From NCBI GenBank assembly GCA_025602905.1, contig JAHLKI010000004.1, positions 496,001 through 560,000 on the forward strand: DNA of 64,000 nt. The letters run 5' to 3'. Below are positions 48,471-60,129 of this stretch, one piece after another (within the stretch, counting starts at the first letter, position 1; each line of letters begins with the position of its first letter). Position numbers and translations under genes: made by a program. The stretch comes from Phlyctochytrium arcticum (Eukaryota; Chytridiomycota; Chytridiomycetes; Chytridiales; Chytridiaceae). The notes beneath the pieces were generated by a model. The model saw only the letters and a list, made by a program, of their open reading frames with translations, had not been told where the DNA came from and ran no database searches.

Positions 48471-50497
48471 ATGGCTGGGCCTCATAGAAGTATGCAGCGT
48501 CGTGTCGACGCAAATCCAAGCCAATTTTCGACGAAATTATCGGGGATGACATGGGCCACTGTGTGTTGGCTCTTGATAGCGGGAACTTGCGTTTGCCAGG
48601 GAGCGCAATCACAGTCCAGTGTGTATGGGTTACTCGAAGAAGGTATGAATTTGGGTTTGAGGGACGCATATAAACAAAAGAAACTGATCCATCCTGAGCA
48701 GACAAACTCGCCATGAATGTTGTTCAATCTCCAACAATAGTCGATCCCAAGATCCAATATGCTTTGTCTCAAATGAAGTCAGAAATGTCTCCGGCTGTCA
48801 TGGGCGGGCCAATGTTTATGGTTCTTTTCTCCGTCTTTCTCGTTCTACCGCTACTCACTCGAACTCGGAGAGGTGCTCGCACTTCCAATCATGAATCGGC
48901 CCAGCTTGGAGATGATACCATGGCTCACTTCCACGGCCCTATTGTTATTGAACGGGACGATGGCAAACGGCATCGATCATCTTTCTTGTCAGGGTTCAAG
49001 CGAAGCCACGTGGGAAATGCATCTGAATCTGGAAGCGGCCAAGTCCCACTAACAGAGTTTCCAAAGTATGGCAAGAATGGAAAGGCAGGGCCGTGGCTGC
49101 AACACCAGCAGTCGCAGCGACCGAGTCCCGAAAAAGTCAATCACGGACCATATCGTCCACTCTTGCCTGATGCACATGGAGTCGTGCCGGTGCTCAATGA
49201 ACCCACTACATCTATGGAGCGGCCACAGCGGCTAGGAGGGCTTTCAGCAGCACCTTGGCAGCGCCGGGTCTCGCGCAATTCTATGCTGGTAGCCGCCATC
49301 TCCCCCAGTGGGTTTTACGTTTCTCCACGCGTCAACCACCCGGCGTATAACCACGGACCACAGCACTCACAACGCCCGTATGATTATACCAAGGAAGAGT
49401 TGCAGGAGTACACCCAGGAAAATCCGGGTGATGCTTGGAGACGCGGTTTGACGGTCCGGGCCCCTAACCGGACTCATCATCGGCAGCGTCAGCAGCAACC
49501 TCCCACGCGCCGAAATATCGACAACGGCAATGACCTCGCTTACCTCCCTCGCTTTGACTCGGCGCAAACACATACCCCATCTCCCGACAATCAGCAGCGA
49601 CCACAGCAACAACAACCACAGCAGACGCAAAGTCAGCGGTCTCACAACAATCCCGCCTCGCTGGGATCAACCTCGAGTCCTTACCCTGCCCAACACAGTC
49701 CACTGCGCTCTCCTCCTATAATTGATAACGAGCAACCAGCTGGACAGCGTCCTCTTTACCCACCAGGAGCAACTTCTCCATTTACAGAATACCCACCCCG
49801 TCTACATATGGCCAACCACACCGCTCGATATCCCCCTCCTCCTAATACAATGAGATCCAGACCACCCAGTCCTCCCAATACACCTCCGGCGCCATCAGCG
49901 CACACGCGCAACTACGAACTTCCCGCCCGACCGACCATTCCACCCCGTCGCCGTGGATCCCCCACCATCCCCCGGGCGCCAACGTCTGGACCTCGAACTC
50001 CTTCTCCCCAAGAACAACGGCACCAACAGCGACAGCAAAAATCGTCTGAGCCATCGTATCGACCACAACATACCGGGCAGCAAACGCATCGACCACAAAA
50101 TTTGCCTAATCATTCGCAATATTCGCCCTCTCGTTTCGAGCTATCTGATCAAACTTTCGAAATCCCGCAACGTGTATTTCCCGTCGCACTTCTGTATCCG
50201 CCCCTGTCCAAGAATACTTTAAACCCTCCACCGTTTCCATCAACCGTCAACCCATCGCGTCGAACCCCAAATCCTCCCAACAATCCTGCTCCTACCCCAT
50301 CACCCATACCACCGCATATACGGCCAGGCTATCCCCTCAACAGGTCACCATCGTCCAATTCTTCCGATGTAACATCGACTTCAAATCAGACAGGTGCAAC
50401 CGAGCAGGCAAATCATCACTTGGCGATGATGGAAACCCTCCTCCGGAAGAACACAGGGAAATCGATACGACGAGAGGCCTTGCAAGGCAATCAGTGA
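48471..50497 (+). CDS. Predicted membrane protein with long Pro/Gln-rich cytoplasmic tail
   Basis: Exons are 48471-48642 and 48702-50497 (655 residues), joined by a 59-nt intron that fuses the signal segment to the rest. A hydrophobic stretch near residue 30 (WATVCWLLIAGTCVC) is a signal peptide or anchor. A short luminal part follows, then a second hydrophobic helix (GPMFMVLFSVFLVLPLL) stopped by TRTRRGAR. The remaining 500-odd residues are rich in Pro, Gln, His, Ser and Arg, without a folded domain, and contain PPxY-like and polyproline stretches that could bind WW or SH3 domains. I do not recognise the family. Single-pass topology with a disordered cytosolic tail suggests a surface sensor or adaptor; this is inference. 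Confidence 0.65.
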
Positions 50498-50639
50498 GGT
50501 CCGACCCCCACCATGTAATTTACGCAAATAAACTGTATAGATTTAGACTAAATGATGATACATAAACAAAAATGACGGTAGCGAAGATACACTAAAGATA
50601 ATAAGTACATAGGAATGATGCGCAGATGCGATACACAAA

Positions 50640-53600
50640 CTATATGTCAATTCCAATTTGTAAACCGGCCTCATCCTTTTCCAACATCATCTCTTCATCG
50701 GCCATGTTCTCGTAGACACCCTTGGCGGCCGCAATTTTCCGTTGTTCGCAGGAACACCGGGCATGGAATGCCGGTCTGTCCTGTTCAATCATATCCAGGA
50801 CGGACGCCGCCAATACACGGCGTGCAGTTTTGCGGGAGGGTCCGTACTCGGCCGCTACGATTTCGCCATGCATGACGAGCTCAGACACGTAGAGCGAGGT
50901 CTCTGTCAGGTCTACACGACTTGGTACACGCCAACTGTCACATCCCAATTCAGACCGCAGGTAGCCAGCCATCTCACGGAACGGATGCCGACCAACGATA
51001 AGGGGTCGGACATATTCGTCCACCCAGCCCCTCCACACACGTTCCAGGAACGCCCAAACGACTTCAATGTCATAATCACTATCCTTGAAGATGGCGCCAG
51101 TGATGGCCTCAAAGACGTCAGAGATGGCTTTGGGAGTTTCCAAGTCCATCCAGTATTGAGTTTGCGCTTCGAGATCACGTTGCAAGCGCTCTCGCTCCTT
51201 GCGACTCTCAGGTAACGAGGTAATATCCAGCAAAATCTTTTGTCGAGTACCCGCCTCTGATTCATGCTTTTGCTGAACTTCGTATAAATCTGTACAGTAA
51301 TCACTGATCGCTTCCATGAGCGGCACAGACGCTGACTCAATATAAGTGTGGAGACCCAAATTTGCCGACACGCAAGCCAAGAATGCATTGTTGACCGCAG
51401 CATCTTTCAAGTCGCTCAGACGATGGGGAGGAAGTTCGGGATATGTGTAGAAAAAGTGTCGGACAGCGAGAAATCCGAGCGCGGCGTCGCCTAAGCAGCA
51501 GCAGAGAGCGTTAGTCCTGGGCATTTACACCATGATGGTGATAGTAAAGCTTTGCAAATCTTACCCAGAAATTCAAGCCGTTGGTAATTCCGCACTCTTG
51601 GATCAGTGCAACTTGGATGGGTGATACCTTCAAGCAAAAGCATAGGATCTTTGAACGTATAACCCAGGATTTTTTCTAGCTCACGCAGCTTGGCTCTCTT
51701 TCCTATTGAAAGAGGCCCAGAGTTGGGCATCAAGGACATCGCCGTTTTGGCCGATATAGAATTTTGCACCTGCATCTCCAGGTAACCTTTCCAGTCAACC
51801 AATATAGAGGTATCATACAAGTTGTGAAGCGCGAGTGCACCGCCTTCCACTCCATTGCAGACGAGGGCGGCGCCCAACATGGCTTCCATAGTATCCGCCA
51901 CCTGTTTATCGGAAAGCAAATGGATGGGTTCACTTGATTTCTCGACAACTTCAGTCTTGTCTCCTTTTTCACCCTCGACCGCAGGCGCGGCTTCCCTCTT
52001 CTTGATAATCATTGGTCCCCATTCAGATCTGATTTTTCACAAGTTTAAAATTACAAATCGCCAAGAAAAAGGAGCATTTCAACATACCGAGTAAGTTTGG
52101 TGGAAAGTACATGGCCAGGTACACCCTTTTCCCATCCTTTCCGGAAGAGCCGATCGTTCGAAATCATTAAATGTGTCATCATAGTCATGACTCCTTCGCC
52201 ACGTTGTGGGAACTTTGAAAACATATGTAATGTCATGGCGAGCTTAAGGAACGCATCTCCGTATGTTTCGAAACGTTCGTAGTTGGTGTTCATGACAGAC
52301 GAAGGCGTGGAAAGGGCAGTGATAAATTCCGGCAAGCGGCAAGGCATGTCAAGGCGTCGGCGGAGTTCGTCAATACGAGTGGCAACTTCAATGTAATGTA
52401 AAATTGATGGCAAGATCGCGGATGCGCGCAGTATATTTTGTTTCACGGGGTATACTTGCAAAAACTATAAAGTTTGGCCTGGTCAGGAAATTTCAGCGGA
52501 CCATGGAAAGAGGTTGCCCCTACCTGTGGTAACAAAAATACATCTTGATCTCGATAGCCTTCTACTGCCTCGTTTTCGGCAATATTGTGACACGAAAACA
52601 TATTGAACTTTCTGTTTACCAAGCGAGCCCTGATGACGGGCTGGTCTTTGATGATTGTCGAACGATCTTTGACCACTCTGTAGTAATCCGCTGCACACTT
52701 CAGCTTCGGATCACCGAACGGGACTTCGTCAAATGGCCCCTTGTCAGTCAACAGCTCCAGGCAGTGGAACTTGCGGCGATAGTGTTTCAAGTCAGTGACC
52801 ACTAGATCGTCGACTACAGGGCCATACAACTCGTGCTTGTGCTTATTTGGGTCAAAGGTTTCGGTGTGCACAATTGTGGCCCAATCAATGAGATCAGCAG
52901 CCGCTTTTTCGCTAAAGTCGACCCTTCCCGAGCGCTCCTCAATTTGCAGGGGGACAAGAACGCACCAATGCTCATCTTCGAGCCTGAAAAGTTTGTGCTT
53001 GAGCATTGGTGAAAGCAGACTAAAGTAGTAATTCTTTGCGCTCTGATATTGTGAAGGCGACAAAGTGACGGGGGTGGAGGACGATTGCAGCCGCACTGTG
53101 ACTTCTGCAAGGTTCGGCCATAGGCTGAATTCAAAAGGGACCATGGGAAGCATGCCTGCGGTCAAAATTCCCAATTGCAGAGTCTCGGCAGAGCCTTGAA
53201 TAGGTGTGATATCAATGACTGTGAGGTACGCGGTAATCTGCTCCACCTCGGGGTTAACCCAAGGCAATTGTAATATATCTGGGATTTTGACTGCAGAGGT
53301 ACCATTAGCAGGAAAAACTTTAAAGAGCAAGCATCACACACAACGTACTTTTGAAGTGGCGCTTCTTCTTACGAGCTCGAAGTGAATGCAAACCAGCACT
53401 CAGCCGGGATCGTTCCATATAGTCTGCATCGTGTTTCGCACTGTGCACACCGACTTCAACAATGGGCTCCAAATGGTCATTGAAAAGTTTATGTTGATGC
53501 AACAACTTCACAGCTTGCCATGCTGAAACACGAATGAGACAAACACATTGACTGATGGATGGTAGCTCACACTTACCCGCATGCCGGCAGGCAAGAGCTT

Positions 53601-56046
53601 TGGAAGGCATTGGTCGGCCAGTGATTAATCGAAGTGAGGGGTCCAGTTCATTCGGAAGTGTTACACTTGCCTGTCGCACAATAAAATTAAGTACGGCGAA
53701 GTTCAACAAACTCGCGAATTTGACTTACTTTGACCCTCTCGTCTCCAGAACTTGACAAGTGTGTCAATGTGTATTCCGCTCGACAAACTGTGTATGGGTC
53801 GCGGGGAAGGGCTGTGCAAAATCGATTTAAGAGACCCATTGATGATGTCAAGGTCACTTTGGCTCCCGTGCTTTCGACAGTGTAGGTGAAAGGTGCTTGC
53901 TTGGCAGCTTCCTCATCATCATCATCAATTAAATGCACAGGTGCTAGTGACACCCGAGAGAAGATTTCTTTCCGAACTTCCTTCTCACGTTTCATCAAAT
54001 CTCGAAGGTGAAAGAGGTGATCCCAATTGTTCATTTCACACATGAGCATGAACTTGGAGTCCTCGGCTCGGGCGCGGCCTCGACTCTGGCAAAAGCAAGT
54101 TAGCACATTCAACTATGACTGAACTGCTAGAGAAAGCATAACAAACCTGAATATAGTTGACAAGGTTCATACTGTCCTTTCCCATATCAAATCGGACCAC
54201 CAACTTACACGAACGGATGTCAAGTCCCTCTTCTGCCACCTACAAGAAGTTGTTGGTACATATATTGCAAAAGTTATTGAAGGAGAGCCAACTCAGGCCT
54301 GTACCTTCGTTGCAATGAGCAAATTGATTTGGTTTGATGCGAACTTCTTAACAATTGTTTGTTGTACGGCAACTTTCATGGAGGTAGCTTGCATATCACT
54401 AGCATCAGTGCTATGTCCTACCAGTACATCAATCACCAGAAAATCTTTGAGCCTGTCAATGTTGGAAAGGATATCCCGCAATCGCTCGGCAGTTTCTCTT
54501 CTCTGCACAAAAACAATTCCGGAGAAAGCCGGATCTTGACGATAACCTTCCAAAACCACGATAAGTGACTTGACTTTGGGTGTTATTTCATCTTCATTTG
54601 GCGCATCAGCAGGCTTGTGCTGCAAGAGATCCTCCAAAAGTTCTCTTTTAGTGCGATCCATTTCCGAGAAGTCACTGAGATTTGTAGATCCCATGCTCTG
54701 CTCTAACGTGGCAATAACGTGTCGATCGGCCTTCCGTTGCAGTCCATCGATCGACGAGCATAGTGTACGGGCACATGCCCAAGGTCCCAATTGCCGGAGA
54801 GTGTACTTTGCATCTTCAAGAACTTTCCGCAAACCGAGCTCTGGTCCAACTTTGGGAAGCCAAGAGTGCACGATTTCGTAGATTTTGGGATACTTGTCGG
54901 TATAATCAAACGCTTTGTACTCCACCTTAGTTGGTGGTGCACGGGCGGCGTGCGCCCTGACACTGTCGTTGCTAACCGTGACAGCTTTGCAACATAACGT
55001 CTTCTCAAGGTTTCTGCAAACAAAGTTGGTCAGAATCAATCGGCTTGCTTTTGTATTGTACATACTCAATCGCAACTGCCGCTTGACTGTCAGAATTGAC
55101 TGGAGATGCCGTCAAGGCTAAGACACGGGGCCGCGATTCAGCAGGAACACTCCGGTAGTGCTCCCGCATAAAAATGGCGTACGCTAGGGTATCGTTAGGG
55201 CACGTGTAGCAAAGTAAGAATCTTATCTATGACTTACGATGATCGCCAATTCCATTATGGGCCTCGTCGAAAACCACGAGACAAATCTAGCATACTGGGT
55301 CATCCAGATGCACCAAAATCAAAACATTTAACAACCAACCTGGTCCATTCGAATGAAGCCGTGTATGAGTGCCTCAACTACAGCCTGAGCTGTGGAGCAT
55401 ACGACATCCGTCTCAGTGACAACTTTTTCCCACTGCGCTGTTTTCTGTGGATTGGAGTGAGGACAGCACTTGAACCAGAGGGACCACTCATATTAACCTG
55501 ATTGCTCATAATCTCGCCGCACATCGGCATTACAGCACCCCCAATTTGATGCTGCAGATAATCTTGATGCTGAAATACCAGTGGTACGGTTGGGACAAGA
55601 AAGATGACCAGCTTTCGCTGCATGATCAATGGCATTAGCTCTTTGACGGCTTCACGTAAATCGGATGATCATCAGTATACCGGCAATCCCTCTTGACGCC
55701 GTGCGTATTCCAATTCCAGCTCGTGCTTGATCAGCATAGCGGCAACCAATGTTTTTCCAGTGCCTGTATCCATGACGGCAATGATATTTTCCGTCTTGGC
55801 CTGTTCCAAGAGTTCCATCTGATAGTTTCGAGCAATTTCCGCACTGACTGCCGACTCAATTTTGATTTGCTCATCAGTTTTGGTCCCAGCTTCCTTCAAG
55901 GCTTTGATGGTCTGTCGCAGGGCCTTGGTTCGTGATCCTCCTCCAATGGCGCTCGGCGCTTTAAGTCCAATCTTGATGATTGGCCTCTTTGGCGCTGTCG
56001 GTTCCGGCGCTATATGCGCCGGAATCGGGTGCTGACCCTTTTCCAT
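50640..56046 (-). CDS. DCL: Dicer-like endoribonuclease
   Basis: Cuts double-stranded RNA into small RNAs for silencing. Fourteen exons on the minus strand are 56046-55681, 55617-55498, 55444-55340, 55286-55238, 55183-55066, 55013-54305, 54239-54147, 54085-53729, 53670-53577, 53522-53349, 53290-52524, 52464-52088, 52028-51565 and 51490-50640 (1547 residues). Helicase motifs are intact: MDTGTGKT (92-99), VVFDEAHNG, LALTASP and YIQSRGRARAEDSKF. The Dicer dimerisation domain spans exons 8-10, and a long platform/PAZ-like exon follows. RNase IIIa has NYERFETYGDAFLKLA and KQVADTMEAMLGAAL; RNase IIIb has NYQRLEFLGDAALGFL and KAISDVFEAITGAIF. All acidic catalytic positions are kept. A C-terminal dsRNA-binding-like region ends the protein. 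Every junction keeps the frame. Confidence 0.95.
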
Positions 56047-56371
56047 TGCCGAAATGTTTTGGTTAGGAACCAGCCTCAGAACTTGTCAGTCCCTCTTGCC
56101 CAGGCTCGTCAATTGATCGCGGCTCTTGATCAAAGGCTCTTGCCCAGCTTGCAATTTCGCCATTTAGCTGCTTAGGGTGAAATGAAACCCAGGTCACGCT
56201 GCGCAGTCTGGAAAATATTAATATTAGGTCAGCGTTCGGAGACGGTGCAAACTTTTTGTTTTCCCTTTGGCACTTGCAAAAACAAACAAGGTTAACTCTA
56301 CGGGAATAAACTGTCCCCCGGTACTCGCTATTCATCTCTGACCTTTGACCGCCAACAATTCCGATGCGAGT
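56047..56371. other. Divergent promoter region between Dicer and USP36-like copy 1
   Basis: 325 nt between two divergent start codons. A segment near 56295-56335 (CTACGGGAATAAAC...) is repeated in altered form before copy 2 (about 60062-60105), so the duplication unit included upstream DNA. Confidence 0.5.
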
Positions 56372-58698
56372 ATGATCCACGCAACTGGGACAGAGCAGAT
56401 AAATCTGCACATACAGCGGCCTACTAAAATCAAAGAAGCGAGGATCAAATCTTCATCATCATCCAAATCAGTCACGAAGCGCAAAAGGGATTCCAGCTCT
56501 CGTCCATCCCTCGCATCAACGCAATCTCGCGCACTGTCGGTGGACGATGGGGAACCGCTCCCTTCACCATCAGTAATACTATGTGACCCTTCAGTATTGC
56601 GCTCAAAGTGGCCACAGCCATGGTCGGCGGGACCCGGCCTTATCAATCCGCATACACTTTGTTACTTGAACTCGACCTTGCAGGTCCTGGTACATACCGA
56701 GGTTCTGGTCAACGCCTGCCTCGATCGGATCCACGGAAAAGTATGTCAAGCGACAGGGGGGTGCTTATTGTGCTTGCTGGAACGGCATATATGCCGAACG
56801 TTTTTGGGGCTAGAGTCGGGCAAAAAAGGACCTAGGGTCGTGAACCCCACGTTTTTGTCGAAAAATCTACGTGGTAGGTGGTCATAAGCACTTTGGTCGT
56901 CATGAGATGTCATTCCTGACGTTTGCCTCCTCTAGCAATTAGTAAAACATTTCGTCTTGGACGGCAAGAGGACTCCCACGAATTTCTTCGATGCTTGATG
57001 GATAAATTGCAAGACTCTTGTTTAGGTGGACGCAAGGGGTACGGTCACTAAGCAAAGATGGCATTCCGTTATCATTCTTACCTTATATTTAGCCTGGATG
57101 AGCGGTCGAAGGCAACGACCTTGATACACAATATTTTTGGAGGATATACCCGGTCACAGATCCGATGCAGCCGATGTTCCTACAAGTCCAACACCTATGA
57201 ACACATGTTGGATCTGAGCTTAGACATTGCCACTACACTCAACAAGGCGTTTGCGATGTATAGCAAGGCAGAGAAGTTGGAGGGCGACAACAAGTATCGG
57301 TGTGATAGGTGAGTTTGACGTTGTGATCCACTTTTTCGTTCCCAGTCTATGAGCTAAAACTGAAACGCTTGGTAGATGCGCTATGCTTGTTGACGCTGTG
57401 AAAAGGGTTACGATAGAGGTGGCCCCGGAAGTCCTGACTATTCAGTTGAAACGTTTCGACATTTTTGGACGCGGTAAGAACTGCGGAAAAGTGGATTTTC
57501 CTGAATCCTTGGACATTACGCCTTCAATGACTTCGAGTAGGGTAAGATCACGGAGACTGTGCAATCTGCCATCAAAAGAAAAACTTACAGACTACATTTT
57601 TTTCAGAGCCATGGGAAGTACGACCTTTACGGCATAGTCTGTCACCATGGCAAGACGCCCAATCGCGGCCACTATACATCCTTTATTAAAGGACCTACCG
57701 GAAGCTGGACTTTCTTTGACGACGATAGTGCCATCAAGTGCAAATTGGAAAGGGTCTTGGAGGAAAAGACGGAAGCCTATATGCTGTTCTACACACGGCA
57801 CCACGAGCCACAAGTAGTAAGCCAGCCTGACCTAGAGCGAGTATCATCCCAGAGCCGGGTTACCGCTGATACCGCCGCCGTCGTCCGTGAAACTCAGAGT
57901 CAACCCGTCAAGCCCGTCCGTGAAAAAGTTGCCAATGTGTGCAAAGATTCGGATGTCCACGTCGTACCTCCGACCACCACCGTATCCATTCCAGAGAAAC
58001 CGCCAACAGAATCAAAGAAGGCTCGAAAAAAGGCGAAAATTCTGGCCACCGCTGCTCTGGCGGCCGAATCAAAAGTCACCGACCCTGTTTCGCGGTTATC
58101 GCCCATCAAAAGCCCTCAGCCTGCGCAACCGTCTAGTCCCGCCCCACGAGTTCCTCAACGCGACCGGACCGAATCCATTGACGCTTTTCTTACCCCACCG
58201 ACAAGTCCCACCCTGTCTACCAAGCCCCTCGCCAACCCTGTACACTCTACGTTAATGACCGAGAAAGCAAATGTACATAAACTCGTTACGCCCCCCATCT
58301 CCCCAACAAGAACGCAAGAAGTGCCTTTGACAAGACTGGTTGCTCCCAACCTCGCCGGCTCCAAACTTTTCATGATGCATCAGCCCCCGAATCCTGAGAT
58401 CTCTACCCAAAACCTTGGATCATCTCCATCGCATACATCTAAATCGTCTACTCCCGGCCAGTTGGAGAGCACGTTTGACACCCTCAATGATTCGGATATG
58501 CCCGAAACGGTCATAGCAGACACACCTCTCCTGAAGTGGACCGGCTTGGATGCGTTTTTGAAGAAAATCAAAACCTTCCAGCAGCAACAACAAAAGTCCA
58601 AAGCCAAACCCGCAACCCAACCATCCGGCAACCGGAAACGGCGTCATTCCAAGAACCCCGACGGCAAAAGCAGAAAGAAGGCGAGAACACGGCCATAG
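56372..58698 (+). CDS. USP36/USP42-like ubiquitin hydrolase, copy 1 (open throughout)
   Basis: Exons are 56372-56873, 56936-57038, 57093-57308, 57376-57541 and 57607-58698 (692 residues). The C19 catalytic domain is complete: the cysteine box GLINPHTLCYLNSTLQVL, RLGRQEDSHEFLRCLMD, RCSRCSYKSNTYEHMLDLSLDI, KLEGDNKYRCDRC, PEVLTIQLKRF, KVDFPESLDI, and the histidine box HHGKTPNRGHYTSFIKG with WTFFDDD. The order and the N-x-Y-C-x-x-C finger resemble USP36/USP42. The usual GNTC before the catalytic Cys is replaced by HTLC, so the oxyanion-hole Asn is missing. After the domain comes a disordered Pro/Ser/Thr tail ending in a basic block (GNRKRRHSKNPDGKSRKK), likely nuclear or nucleolar. The first of three tandem copies and the only one open throughout. 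Confidence 0.88.
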
Positions 58699-60129
58699 TC
58701 TATAACTTATATATCCACATATATATAGCACCATTGTCTCGATTATGGGACAGACGTTTATTTACATATCATTGACCTTCACGCAGAGACTTATCACTTT
58801 CCAGATCGCTTTCAACGGGGATCGATTCTTGAATAGTTTAGCTGCCTTTGGTGAAACGAAATCTTAAACAATGAGAGTGAGCTTGTCGCGATTATGAGTA
58901 TGAGTTTCTCTCTTGAATTCGCGAGCACGTCGTGAGTCGTGAGTGCAACTCGACTGCTCTCCAGAAGAGTTATTGATCGAACCAAACACCCTAAGTTTGG
59001 GCCACCGACGACGAAGAAAAAGTGACGACGGTCAAGAACAGGATGAAGTACCTACACCTCTAAGATATCCTTTAACCTGCGTTGCCATAATGTTAAAGTA
59101 CGTGTAGTATCCTGGTATTTTCTTTTGCGCTCTGTGCCTTCTTGATAAAACTTATATATCTGGCGCCCACCACTGATCCCGCACCCTTTTTTGCCAAATC
59201 TCGTCGGGTAAACTGACTCGTGTTTGCAGTCGAATATCTACCCCACTATTTATTAGAAGATGAATCCGATTTTCACATAGGTCACCGCCAAATTTTTCCC
59301 ACGCCATGTTCTTCTCAAAACGATATGGGTTTTTTTTCGGTAACTTGACTCGGACTAGTACACAACTACCTCCAGATCATACCACGGATAAACTATACGT
59401 CCTGGGGGATGCAAAATAGAGGAAATCTTCTTAGCGGATGACCTGGTTGAAATTAAAAACCCTTACCGAGAGATTTCTTTTGAAACGTTGGCATACACTT
59501 TCAACAAAAACTGGGCGTGGGAATTTGCATATAGGTACTGAGAATATTTTCCCATGCCGTTTGGACAAGGAAGTCATGAATACCCACATCTCAACGGTAA
59601 GATAATACTGTTTCGAAGCGAAAAAAACGTTAACAGTGTGATTTCTTATTTTTTTTACAAGTGTACAGGAATGTACGTTGATTTTGATAGTTGTTTTTAG
59701 GCGCACACTGCTGGAAAGACAAAGGGGAATCGGTTCCTATCTATCGGCTCCAAAAAGAAAAGAATAATGGTGAGCACCGAAAGACATGTTATTTCCAGGA
59801 GTATTAAATCCTCTTAGCTGCCGATCCCGTTGGAATTAGAAAAGTTTACCGTAGGATTTTTGTATTGAAAAAGTTGGTAATGATTTATGAGTTACAAAAA
59901 CCTTGGGCGTGGGGAATTAAAAGCATGCACAGGGTATTTATAGTTCTTTTTGCGCAAGGTAAAAGTCAGAAATGAATCGTACCATTAATAGCCGAGTGTC
60001 TCAAAGTGTCTCAAAGTTTAATTTAAGGGTCAAGTCTACTCGTAAAAACAATGAAGATTAAATTCTCCGGGAATAACTTATCATTCAGTGCTCACTATCT
60101 TCTTTTTCTTTTTTGGAGCGAAAGACCTA
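58699..60129. other. Spacer between copies 1 and 2
   Basis: This is AT-rich DNA with no supported gene. Two similar segments near 59450-59550 and 59830-59940 share words such as TTACCG(A/T)(G/A)G, AAAA(C/A)CTTGGGCGTGG-like and GGAATT, hinting at a local duplicated non-coding unit. Confidence 0.4.
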
